This document shows, piece after piece, positions 1 to 7,844 of a DNA stretch of 64,000 nt. The translations under genes were made by a program, and so were the position numbers. Position 1 is the first letter of the stretch; each line of letters opens with the position of its first letter. A model generated the notes under the pieces. That model was not told the origin of the DNA and searched no databases. It saw nothing but the letters and a program-made list of their open reading frames with translations. The DNA comes from JARFQH01 sp963825595 (lineage in GTDB: Bacteria; Desulfobacterota; Desulfobacteria; Desulfobacterales; SG8-13): assembly GCA_963825595.1 (NCBI GenBank), contig CAWGUE010000027.1:48659-112658 (forward strand). Reading direction: 5' to 3'.

Positions 1-863
1 TGTTCGCGCATCCGCTTTTTTAACAGGTAAATCTCCCGGTACAATTCGTCCATATCCTTATCGGTGGGAACGGGCAAGGTTTGGAGGAAATCTTGCAGGA
101 TTTCATTTTTGGATGCGACAAAATTATCAAAGGCACCGAGGGTTCTGTCCATTTTCTTGGTATACTCGGGTGATTTCAAAAGGTTCATGTAATGGCCTTC
201 AAGTATTTTTATCCAGATCTGATAATACTCTTTGGGATTTTCCGGCAGTTGGCCTTCATCAGCTATTTCGGCGACTTTCTCCTGCAAGACCTGTATGGAT
301 TTTTCCATGGGCAGATACAAAACCTGGAGAAATTCAGCTATGGCGGCTTGGAACAAGTTAAAATCGTCCAAGGCCTTGTTGGCTCTTTCCTGATAAAATC
401 GGGTCAGACCCAACTGGGGCATATGAAGCAGTCGCTGGACTTCTTTTTCGTAAATTTCGCGCCACACATTCACGGCATCTTGGTCAAGACTGTCAAACCT
501 GTAAGCTTCCGTGGATTGACCGATTCCCAACAGGCGCTCATACCATTGTTGCTGCAGTTTTAAGTAACCGTCCCAGCCGGTCTGGGTCATCTTCGATACG
601 ATTTCAGGCAGCGTTTGAATTCCCTCAAGAATGGATTTTCCAGCCTCCGGGTCACTCATGGCAGAAGACATTGCCTTCCAAGACTTTAAGGCGGATTCCA
701 AGTTTGTCATTGTCCGACGCGCCTCTTTTTTCCTCGATGCCTCAGGTGTTTCTGCAGTATCGGACCACATATCCAGCACCGGCCCCCAGAAATTTGTCGC
801 CGTCTTCACCCAAGCCTCCATCAATGGCTTCGGGTCGAAGGTTTCATTTTTCTTTTCATTCAT
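1..863 (-). CDS. phaE: Class III PHA synthase subunit PhaE (3' end cut by window edge)
   Basis: The open frame starts at an ATG at 863, preceded by a good ribosome site (AGAGGTG), and runs without a stop to the window edge, giving about 287 residues. The product starts MNEKKNETFDPKPLMEAW and is rich in Trp, Gln and charged helices, with a FWGPVLDMW segment near the N-terminus and a coiled C-terminal part (LYREIYLLKKRMRE). This matches PhaE, the non-catalytic partner of PhaC in class III polyhydroxyalkanoate synthases, which sits on the granule surface. The C-terminus is missing and phaC, if present, would lie further left. The neighbouring SDR at 1149-1934 fits a PhaB-like role. PhaE is poorly conserved, so the call rests on general pattern and context. 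Confidence 0.75.
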   Translation of the reverse strand, partial: MNEKKNETFDPKPLMEAWVKTATNFWGPVLDMWSDTAETPEASRKKEARRTMTNLESALKSWKAMSSAMSDPEAGKSILEGIQTLPEIVSKMTQTGWDGYLKLQQQWYERLLGIGQSTEAYRFDSLDQDAVNVWREIYEKEVQRLLHMPQLGLTRFYQERANKALDDFNLFQAAIAEFLQVLYLPMEKSIQVLQEKVAEIADEGQLPENPKEYYQIWIKILEGHYMNLLKSPEYTKKMDRTLGAFDNFVASKNEILQDFLQTLPVPTDKDMDELYREIYLLKKRMRE

Positions 864-1148
864 GGTTCACCTCTCTTGTAACTATAAACCGCGAATAAAT
901 ATTTCAAATGCAATGTCAAAAGGTTGCCGCAGATAATCCCTACCACCGTTGACGAGCCGTTTGCTTTCCTCCCAGAGGACAACGCCTGCAAACAAAGCCC
1001 AAAGAATGTCAGCTATGACAACAGCATTTCCTTCTTTTAACCTTTTCTTTAGCGCTCTCGTTTTTTTCTTTCCCGAATCCCCATAATATCACGCTGCAAT
1101 TCTGCTTCGTTTATATTATGGCCTGATGCTCAATCGATGCCGGATGGA

Positions 1149-1934
1149 TCATCCTTTCGACCCCAACCGCAGACCGCCGTGGATAAAGAAAACGTCACCG
1201 GCCAGGGCCTCGTTGCGATAAATGTCTCCGACCAGCATCGCCACCTCTTCCGGTTCGACCAGTCGACCAATGGGCACCTGGGCGACAATGCTTTCCAGTG
1301 CTTTCTGATTCATTCCCTTTACCATGGCCGTACCAACGTAGCCGGGCGCCACCGCCACGCAGCGGATTTTACCCGCCAGTCCGCGGCGAAAGAACTCGGC
1401 CGTAATCACCTTGGGCATCACCGACATGGCCGCCTTGGTCGAAGAATAGTTGATCTGACCGGCCGTGCCCAGAGATCCGGTGGAGGACACCAGGCAGATC
1501 AGTCCCTTGCAGTTGTGGTTGATCATGCGTTCGGCACACTCGCGAACCGTCAGAAATACGCCCGTCAAGTTAATGTTGATCACCGCTTCAAAATTCTCGA
1601 GGGACATTTTCCGGGAGACTTTACCGGTTTCACGGTCCGGAGACACCATCAGGCCGTCTTTGATAATCCCTGCGAAAGGGGCCACCAGGTTGATTTGGCC
1701 GAATCTTTCGATGGCGGTATCGGCCAGTTTGGCGCAGTCCTCCTCTTTAGTGACATTGCAAAGTAGCGTGGCCACATCGCCCTTGAGCTCCTCGGCGGCC
1801 TGCTTGAGAGCCGACTCGACCACATCGCCAATGACGACTTTGCCCCCTTTTTCAAGCCAGTACTTTGAAAGTGCCAGGCCGATGCCGCTGGCACCACCCG
1901 TAATCACAGCAACCGAATCTTTAATTTCCAGCAT
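1149..1934 (-). CDS. SDR-family oxidoreductase, possible acetoacetyl-CoA reductase
   Basis: A 261-residue classical short-chain dehydrogenase/reductase. The NAD(P)-binding motif TGGASGIG is at residues 12-19, and the catalytic Ser, Tyr and Lys are visible in LVSSTGSLGTAGQINYSSTK. The NNAG motif is altered to PFAG. An acidic residue (Asp) follows the second beta strand (VVIGDV), which usually favours NAD over NADP. The ATG at 1934 has a strong ribosome site (TAGGAGG). It lies upstream of phaE on the same strand, so reduction of acetoacetyl-CoA to 3-hydroxybutyryl-CoA for PHA synthesis is plausible. SDR substrate cannot be read from sequence, and other 3-hydroxyacyl or alcohol substrates are equally possible. 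Confidence 0.8.
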   Translation of the reverse strand: MLEIKDSVAVITGGASGIGLALSKYWLEKGGKVVIGDVVESALKQAAEELKGDVATLLCNVTKEEDCAKLADTAIERFGQINLVAPFAGIIKDGLMVSPDRETGKVSRKMSLENFEAVININLTGVFLTVRECAERMINHNCKGLICLVSSTGSLGTAGQINYSSTKAAMSVMPKVITAEFFRRGLAGKIRCVAVAPGYVGTAMVKGMNQKALESIVAQVPIGRLVEPEEVAMLVGDIYRNEALAGDVFFIHGGLRLGSKG

Positions 1935-2249
1935 AGGTTCCTCCTATTTCCACTTTTAGTGATGGTGTTGGTTCCATCACGGGTGAGTTGTGAGACTGTA
2001 CATCTGTGTAACTGCAGTTAAATGTTCTCTATAAATAAATTTTTCTGATCGGGAAGATAACAGTGGCCAATGATCTCGCGAAGCATCTCCCCATGGATCA
2101 CCACTAAATTTTGCGCGTCCTGCATGGGGGTGCTTTCTTCGAAGGGTGAAATTAGTGGAACAAGCCCATCGAAACCGGACAACGCCGCAACTGCGGAAGG
2201 ATGACCAACCGGAGGTAGGAACCGAGAAGCGGAATCATGTTTTTCTGTT
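1935..2249. other. Intergenic gap, nothing recognised
   Basis: 315 bp between the SDR start and the mdh stop. I see no convincing open frame, RNA or strong hairpin. The promoter of the SDR-phaE pair presumably lies here, but no clear -35/-10 pair stands out. Confidence 0.5.
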
Positions 2250-3182
2250 TTACGCCATTTTTTTCAGCACTTCAACCAGTTCTTTTACCGCATCGGCCGA
2301 TTTCTGCAGAGCCTTCTGCTCGTCGTCCGCGAGGGTAATCTGAATAATCTCCTCAATGCCGTTCTTGCCTAATTTTACCGGAACCCCGATATAGAGATCA
2401 TGAATGCCGTATTCACCTTCAAGATAAGCGGCGCAGGGGAGGATTTTCTTCTTGTCTTTCAAAATGGATTCGGTCATCTCTACGGCAGCGGAGGCAGGTG
2501 CGTAATAGGCACTGCCCGTTTTGAGCAGGCTGACGATCTCGGCCCCGCCGTTTGCGGTTCTTTCGACCAGCGCATCAATCCGGTCCTTGGGCATCAACTC
2601 TGTAATCGGAATGCCGGCCACTGTGGAATAACGGGGTAGCGGGACCATGGTGTCGCCGTGACCACCGAGAACAAAGGCATGGGTATTTTCCACGGAAACA
2701 TTCAGCTCCATGGCGATAAAAGCTCTGAACCGGGCGGAGTCGAGCACGCCGGCCATACCCATCACCTTGTTTTTGGAAAAACCGCTGGTTTCGTAAGCCA
2801 CATGGCACATGGCATCCAGGGGATTGCTGACAATAATAAGGACGGCCTCCGGAGACAGCTTGGCCACCTTCCCGGTCACGTCTCTTATAATTCCGGCATT
2901 GGTTTTTAATAGATCGTCCCGACTCATACCCGGTTTTCTCGGAATGCCGGCGGTAATGATGACGACATCGGACCCTTGCGAGGCTTCATACCCGTTGGCG
3001 CCCGTCAGATGGGCATCGTGCTTTTCGATCGGTGCCGCCTCAGTCAGATCGAGGGCCTTCCCTTGGGGAACCCCTTCGACAATGTCGATCAAGACCACAT
3101 CGCACAGCTCTTTTTCACACAACCGCTGGGCTGCAGTCGCGCCGACATTACCGGCTCCCACTACGGTCACTTTCTTGTCCAT
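2250..3182 (-). CDS. mdh: Malate dehydrogenase
   Basis: 310 residues, the usual length for the LDH-like malate dehydrogenase (MDH type 3). It interconverts malate and oxaloacetate with NAD in the cytoplasm. The GAGNVGATAA Rossmann motif is at the N-terminus, followed by the substrate-loop arginines (IPRKPGMSRDDL), VSNPLD, and the catalytic His in VLGGHGDTMVP. I chose the ATG at 3182 because AAGGAG sits just upstream; an in-frame start 21 bases earlier would overlap that ribosome site. It follows the sodium-pump decarboxylase beta subunit on the same strand. This fits a route in which oxaloacetate from the transcarboxylase is reduced to malate, or the reverse. Confidence 0.95.
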   Translation of the reverse strand: MDKKVTVVGAGNVGATAAQRLCEKELCDVVLIDIVEGVPQGKALDLTEAAPIEKHDAHLTGANGYEASQGSDVVIITAGIPRKPGMSRDDLLKTNAGIIRDVTGKVAKLSPEAVLIIVSNPLDAMCHVAYETSGFSKNKVMGMAGVLDSARFRAFIAMELNVSVENTHAFVLGGHGDTMVPLPRYSTVAGIPITELMPKDRIDALVERTANGGAEIVSLLKTGSAYYAPASAAVEMTESILKDKKKILPCAAYLEGEYGIHDLYIGVPVKLGKNGIEEIIQITLADDEQKALQKSADAVKELVEVLKKMA

Positions 3183-3254
3183 ATCACGCTCCTTTCTTGT
3201 CACAAGTTAGTGCATTATTCCAAAACGTCATCTTACAAAGTGATGGAGAACGGT

Positions 3255-4379
3255 TTACACCAAGAAACTCCACAGAATTCCCGCACAAATGGCGGACCCG
3301 ATCACCCCGGAGGAGTTGCAGGCCATGGCATGCATCAGAAGATAATTGGTCGGGTCCGATTTGAGCCCCACATGGTGGACCTCGCGGGCTGAGCCGGGCA
3401 CGGCGGACACGCCGGCCGCCCCCAGAAGGGGATTGATTTTTTGCTTCATGAATAGATTCATGATCTTGCCGAAGAGAACGCCGGATGCCGTGGCGATGCT
3501 GAAGGCGATCGCGCCCAGGAAGAAGATGCCGACCGCTTTTGGGGTCAGAAAGACGTCGGCCTGGGTGCTGGCGCCGACGGTGAAGCCCAGAAAGATGGTG
3601 GCGGTGTCGATGATCGCTGTGCGGGCGGTCTGGGCCAGACGGTCGACCACACCGGATTCCTTCATGATGTTACCGAAAAAAAACGGGCCCAGAAGTGGGA
3701 TCGAGGCCGGGGCCAGAAAGCAGCACAGTATCAGGCCGGCGGCCGGGAAGAGCAGTTTTTCCACCCGCGAGACGTCGCGCATATCCGGCATGTGAATCCG
3801 GCGTTCTTTCTGGGTCGTCAGCAAGCGCATGATCGGCGGCTGAATGATCGGAATCAGGGCCATGTAAGAGTATGCGGCGATAGCGATCGGACCGATCAGG
3901 TGCGGGGCCAGTTTGGCGGTCAGAAAGATGGAGGTCGGGCCGTCGGCCCCGCCGATGATGGCGATCGAAGCGGCTTCCTTGGGCAGAAAACCAAGGGCCA
4001 GAGCACTGAGGAGTGTGAAGTAAATTCCCATTTGGGCTGCGGCCCCCAGGAGCATCAACCGAGGCATCGCCAGCAGAGAGGAAAAGTCGGTCATGGCCCC
4101 CAACCCCAGGAACACGATCGAGGGATAGACGCCGGTGGTAACCCCGAAGTACAGGTAATGCAGCACGCTGTTGGGTTCGTAGATTCCGAGGCCGAAGCCT
4201 TTGAAAAACGGAATGTTGCCCACCAGCACGCCAAAGCCGATCGGCAAAAGCAGCAGGGGTTCGTATTCCTTGGCTATGGCCAGATAGAGAAAAAGTGATC
4301 CGATCAGCAGCATGATGATGTTGCGGAAGTCCACCAGATAGTAGCCGGTATTGGTTAAAAATTGGATGAGCAGGTCCAT
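3255..4379 (-). CDS. oadB: Sodium ion-translocating decarboxylase, beta subunit
   Basis: 374 residues with about nine to eleven hydrophobic segments. This is the membrane subunit (OadB/GcdB/MmdB family) that decarboxylates carboxybiotin and exports Na+. The family signature IIGGADGPTSIF is present, as is the polar helix SSGVIGSAICAG near the C-terminus. Length matches the family. The ATG at 4379 has AGGAAGAGG upstream. The specificity (oxaloacetate, methylmalonyl-CoA, glutaconyl-CoA) is set by the carboxyltransferase encoded in the same cluster. Here both a pyruvate/oxaloacetate-type (5460-7478) and an acyl-CoA-type (7845-9399) carboxyltransferase are present. Confidence 0.93.
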   Translation of the reverse strand: MDLLIQFLTNTGYYLVDFRNIIMLLIGSLFLYLAIAKEYEPLLLLPIGFGVLVGNIPFFKGFGLGIYEPNSVLHYLYFGVTTGVYPSIVFLGLGAMTDFSSLLAMPRLMLLGAAAQMGIYFTLLSALALGFLPKEAASIAIIGGADGPTSIFLTAKLAPHLIGPIAIAAYSYMALIPIIQPPIMRLLTTQKERRIHMPDMRDVSRVEKLLFPAAGLILCCFLAPASIPLLGPFFFGNIMKESGVVDRLAQTARTAIIDTATIFLGFTVGASTQADVFLTPKAVGIFFLGAIAFSIATASGVLFGKIMNLFMKQKINPLLGAAGVSAVPGSAREVHHVGLKSDPTNYLLMHAMACNSSGVIGSAICAGILWSFLV

Positions 4380-4412
4380 GGCACCTCTTCCTTATTCTGA
4401 ATCATGTTAATT

Positions 4413-4462
4413 CCCAAGTTGAGCGTTTCATATTTTCGAAAATATGAAACGCTCAACTTGGG
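4413..4462. repeat. Perfect 50-bp palindrome between the decarboxylase gamma and beta genes
   Basis: Two exactly complementary 25-base arms with no loop, centred between 4437 and 4438. The outer part reads CCCAAGTTGAGCG and the centre TTTTCGAAAA. There is no T-run on either side, so it is not a standard terminator. A degenerate relative with the same outer sequence (CCCAAATTGAGCG / CGCTCAACATGGG) lies at 56110-56166. It sits inside an apparent operon. Confidence 0.85.
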
Positions 4463-4491
4463 TGACAGTCTGTCCGGGATATCCGCGGCAA

Positions 4492-4899
4492 TCAGTCCCG
4501 CCAACCGAACCGGCCGTCTCCGGCTGGAACAATGACGCCTGATTCCCGCAGACTTCGGATCGACAGATGCACGTGCGGCAGTTGGCCGTTGTTGGCCAGC
4601 TCGTAGAGATTCGCGAGCTCGAACGGTTCCCCGAGTTCGGCGACCAGCGGCTTCAAGCGCTCGTGGGCCTCATCAATGTCAAAGGTGGGCGGTTTGGGGG
4701 CTATGGAGTCTTGCGGTACAGTTTTAACCGCCTGTTTTTTCTCCGGGCGTTTTTCTACCCCCTTTTCCAGCAGAGCAGCAATTTTATGCAGCTGTGATAT
4801 CACGAAGGATAACACCGTCAGACCCGCCATGACGATCAGGGCTCCGGCAATCGCCATGGCCCAACCGTTTTGAGCAGATATGGCTTCAAGACCGTACAA
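4492..4899 (-). CDS. Sodium-pump decarboxylase gamma subunit (OadG family)
   Basis: 135 residues: a single N-terminal membrane helix (about residues 12-35), a Lys/Pro-rich linker and a small soluble C-terminal part. This is the layout of OadG, which holds the carboxyltransferase-biotin complex to the membrane beta subunit. The start is a TTG at 4899 preceded by GGAGG at good spacing; no ATG fits. It lies just upstream of the beta subunit gene, separated by the palindrome at 4413-4462. OadG proteins are weakly conserved, and identification leans on topology and context. Confidence 0.75.
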   Translation of the reverse strand: MYGLEAISAQNGWAMAIAGALIVMAGLTVLSFVISQLHKIAALLEKGVEKRPEKKQAVKTVPQDSIAPKPPTFDIDEAHERLKPLVAELGEPFELANLYELANNGQLPHVHLSIRSLRESGVIVPAGDGRFGWRD

Positions 4900-4918
4900 T
4901 GTGACCTCCTCGAGTCAT

Positions 4919-5347
4919 TTATTTTTCTTCTTTCGAATCCAACGCCCTGCGTTCCGAGGCAATCTTTTGTATTTTTTGCATAATTTTACTGCCGAGGGCA
5001 TTGTTGCTTTGAATCATTTGGAAAAATTCGAGACTCGAAATGAATAGAACATCTCCATCTGTTTCCGCCATGGCGGTCCCGGTATACTCGAAAGGCGCAA
5101 TGACCGTAGACCAACCAATGACCGTTCCCTTCTTGCTGAGGGTATAAGAGCGCCCTTTTTCCAATGAGACTTTGAATGTTCCGGACAAGATGATAAAGAA
5201 AGTCATTGCGGGTGTCCCTTTGCGCAGAAGTATGTCCCCTTTTTTAACGCTTCTGGAGTTCAATGAAGACGCAAAAAGCTCCAATTCGGTGTAGGTCAGA
5301 TCCTTGAAAAATTCCAACGATTCGATGGTTGTTAAGTCTATAGGCAT
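4919..5347 (-). CDS. Stand-alone cyclic nucleotide-binding domain protein
   Basis: 142 residues that form one cNMP-binding (Crp/cap-family) beta-roll: a start like FFKDLTYTELELFASSL, then GDILLRKGTPAMTFFIILSG and the phosphate-loop region GTVIGWSTVIAPFEYTGTAMA. There is no DNA-binding helix-turn-helix after it, only a short basic tail. It therefore cannot be a normal Crp regulator and may bind a ligand and act on a partner protein. Its place inside the carboxylase cluster suggests metabolic control of that complex, which is inference. The ATG at 5347 has AAGGA upstream. Confidence 0.85.
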   Translation of the reverse strand: MPIDLTTIESLEFFKDLTYTELELFASSLNSRSVKKGDILLRKGTPAMTFFIILSGTFKVSLEKGRSYTLSKKGTVIGWSTVIAPFEYTGTAMAETDGDVLFISSLEFFQMIQSNNALGSKIMQKIQKIASERRALDSKEEK

Positions 5348-5459
5348 GGTTCCATCCTTTTTTATGCTTGGGTGCTATGGGCTTGGTGCATACGACGATA
5401 ATTGATTATCGCGGCGATCGAAGTTTACGTGGCCCGCTGTATTCGGGTTTGCCCGCTCA

Positions 5460-7478
5460 TCAGCCGATGATCGCGAGCACATCGTTCTTTTGGACCGAAT
5501 CGCCGCTGGCATAGTTAATGGCCTTGATGGTGCCGCTGACCGGGGCCGGCAGGGCGTTTTCCATCTTCATCGCCTCGAGGACCACCACCGTTTCGCCCTC
5601 ACTGACCGCATCGCCCATCTTTTTCTGGTAGTTGACGATCATGCCCGGCATCGGGGCCTTGAGCGCTGTCCCTTCAACATCTGCGGCCGCGGGCGCCGCT
5701 GCGGGCGCCGCTTCTGCAGCCGCAGCCGCTGGGGCCGCCGCCTTGGCCGCCGGTGCAGGCGCAGCCGCCGACGGCATCATCATCGGTGCGGCCGGCATGG
5801 ACGGCATCTGCTGGATGTAGCTGAGCACGGGTGAGCCGCCGACTTCGTCTACCCCGACCTCGAAGTATTCGTCATCCACGTACACGTTGAAGGTGCGCAG
5901 GGCCTCACCCTTGGGCGGCCCGGCACTCTTGCCGCTTTTTTCGACCAGCAGACCGGCCTTGGCCTTTTTGATCAGCTCCTCCTCTTTGCGGGCCTGCTCC
6001 AGGCTCCGCGGCCGCACTTCCGCCGGCGGTTCCTCTTTACCGTATTTCCATTTGAGAAACCGCTTACCGGTCACCGGATATATCGCGTACAGAATCACAT
6101 CATCCAGGTCCGCGGCCAACCCTTCGGTTTCGGCCTTGGCCTTTTCCAGTTCCGGCTCGAGCACCTCGGCCGGGCGCACGGTAATCGGCTCTTCGCCCCG
6201 CGGGTAGCCTTTCAGGGCCTTTTTCTGCACTTCCGCATCGATCGGAACCGCTGTTTTGCCGTACAGCCCGTAGCACAGGTCCTTGACCTGACCCGTGATC
6301 ATCTTGTAGCGCTCCTTCTCGTCGTCAAACAGCACGTTGTTGACCGTCTGGATCCCCACGATCTGGCTGGTGGGGGTCACCAGCGGTATCTGACCCAGCT
6401 CTTTGCGTACCCGCGGCAACTCTTTGTAAACATCGCCGATCCGGTCCAGGGCATCCATTTCCCGCAGCTGGTTGGCCAAATTCGACAGCATCCCGCCCGG
6501 AGTCTGGTGCAGCAGCACGTTGATGTCGATGATCGACATCTTCGAGTCGTCCAGCAGGTGCTTGTACTTGGGCAGCACTTCCTTTTCAAGGATTTCATTG
6601 ATGCGGGCCAAAAGTTTGATGTCAAAGCCCGTATCTCGGTTTGTTCCCAGCAGCGTCATCACCAGAGGCTCGATGGCCGCATGCGATGTCCGGTAAGCAT
6701 ACGGCGTCATGACGGTATCGATGATGTCCACCCCGGCCTCGATCGCCTTGAGCATGCTCATCGGCGACATGCCCGAAGTGAAGTGGCTGTGAAGGTGAAC
6801 CGGCACCTTGACGGCCGCCTTCAGCGCCTTGATGACCTCATACGCATCGTAGGGCGCGATCAGCCCGGCCATGTCCTTGACACAAATCGTGTCGGCCCCC
6901 ATGGCCTCCAGCTCTTTGCCCTTCTGCACGTAATAGTCCAGGTTGTACACCTCCCCGCCCAGGCGCGGTTCGGTCAAGGTGTAGCAGATACAGCCCTGGA
7001 AGTGCTTGCCGTTCTCTTTGATCACCGGCACCACGGTCTCAAAATTGCGGTAATCGTTCAGGGCATCGAAGGTCCGGAACACATCCATTCCGTTGGCGCA
7101 GGCACGGTCCACGAAGGCCTTGGCCAGATCGTCGGCATAGTTGCGGTAGCCCACCAGGTTCTGCGCCCGCAGCAACATCGAAAACGGTGTCTTCTTGATG
7201 TAGCGCTTGAGCGTGCGGATCCGTTCCCACGGATCTTCGTTTAAAAAACGGTGCATCGTGTCGAAGGTGGCACCGCCCCAGGTCTCCACCGCCCAGAAAC
7301 CCACCTCGTCCATCATCTCGGCCACCGGGATCATGTCTTCGGTGCGCCCGCGGGTGGCGAAAAGAGACTGATGCCCGTCACGCAGGGTCAGGTCTTCGAT
7401 TTTCACCGGATTTTGCGCCTTGGGCCGGTCTATGCTGTAATTCATCTGGCTGCCTTTGACTTGATCGTGGTCGTGCAT
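5460..7478 (-). CDS. Biotin-containing carboxyltransferase (PycB/OadA, transcarboxylase 5S type)
   Basis: 672 residues. Residues about 20-300 form the HMGL-like TIM barrel with the signatures LRDGHQSLFATR and VKDMAGL, and the metal-site histidines in VPVHLHSHFTSG. A conserved carboxylase domain follows (about 310-480). After an Ala/Pro-rich linker comes a biotinyl domain with the biotinylation site EAMKMENA. It moves a carboxyl group between carboxybiotin and pyruvate/oxaloacetate. With the 12S-type subunit at 7845-9399 it could form a methylmalonyl-CoA:pyruvate transcarboxylase. With OadB/OadG it would be a Na+-pumping oxaloacetate decarboxylase. The ATG at 7478 has AGAGGAG upstream. Confidence 0.92.
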   Translation of the reverse strand: MHDHDQVKGSQMNYSIDRPKAQNPVKIEDLTLRDGHQSLFATRGRTEDMIPVAEMMDEVGFWAVETWGGATFDTMHRFLNEDPWERIRTLKRYIKKTPFSMLLRAQNLVGYRNYADDLAKAFVDRACANGMDVFRTFDALNDYRNFETVVPVIKENGKHFQGCICYTLTEPRLGGEVYNLDYYVQKGKELEAMGADTICVKDMAGLIAPYDAYEVIKALKAAVKVPVHLHSHFTSGMSPMSMLKAIEAGVDIIDTVMTPYAYRTSHAAIEPLVMTLLGTNRDTGFDIKLLARINEILEKEVLPKYKHLLDDSKMSIIDINVLLHQTPGGMLSNLANQLREMDALDRIGDVYKELPRVRKELGQIPLVTPTSQIVGIQTVNNVLFDDEKERYKMITGQVKDLCYGLYGKTAVPIDAEVQKKALKGYPRGEEPITVRPAEVLEPELEKAKAETEGLAADLDDVILYAIYPVTGKRFLKWKYGKEEPPAEVRPRSLEQARKEEELIKKAKAGLLVEKSGKSAGPPKGEALRTFNVYVDDEYFEVGVDEVGGSPVLSYIQQMPSMPAAPMMMPSAAAPAPAAKAAAPAAAAAEAAPAAAPAAADVEGTALKAPMPGMIVNYQKKMGDAVSEGETVVVLEAMKMENALPAPVSGTIKAINYASGDSVQKNDVLAIIG

Positions 7479-7524
7479 CTTATGCTTCTCCTCTTATATG
7501 TATTTCTTCAATTTGGTGGTTGGC

Positions 7525-7749
7525 CTAACGGGAGTTCGTGCCGTGAAAGCTTCGCAGCTGCATTAAATTGCGCATCTGCATCATCGCCTGCCGACCGCTC
7601 ACGCCCCACAGGTTGACAGAAACCGGCCCTGCGGCTTGCGGCCCGGCGCCGCGTCCGGCCGCGGCCTGGGCGCAGATCATTTCTTCCTCGCTTTTGATGT
7701 AATTCATCACTGCGGCGATCGCCGCTGCCTTTTTTCTATCCGGTGCCAT
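7525..7749 (-). CDS. Small accessory subunit of the carboxylase cluster
   Basis: 74 residues starting MAPDRKKAAAIAAVMNYIKSEEE: a short amphipathic helix followed by a Gly/Ala-rich stretch and a C-terminal segment with VNLWGVSGRQAMMQMR. Small proteins of this look commonly lie between carboxyltransferase and biotin-protein genes in anaerobes and act as assembly or epsilon-type subunits; I cannot place it in a named family with certainty. I chose the ATG at 7749 because CGGAG precedes it; an in-frame ATG at 7809 would add 20 residues without a clear ribosome site. Confidence 0.65.
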   Translation of the reverse strand: MAPDRKKAAAIAAVMNYIKSEEEMICAQAAAGRGAGPQAAGPVSVNLWGVSGRQAMMQMRNLMQLRSFHGTNSR

Positions 7750-7844
7750 GATCACTCCGTTCGACGCTTTCAGCGTTTTAAGCTCTACCAAGCAAACCGT
7801 TCGTTTCATCTAACCGGCTAACGGGCCAACGGGCTAACCGATTT

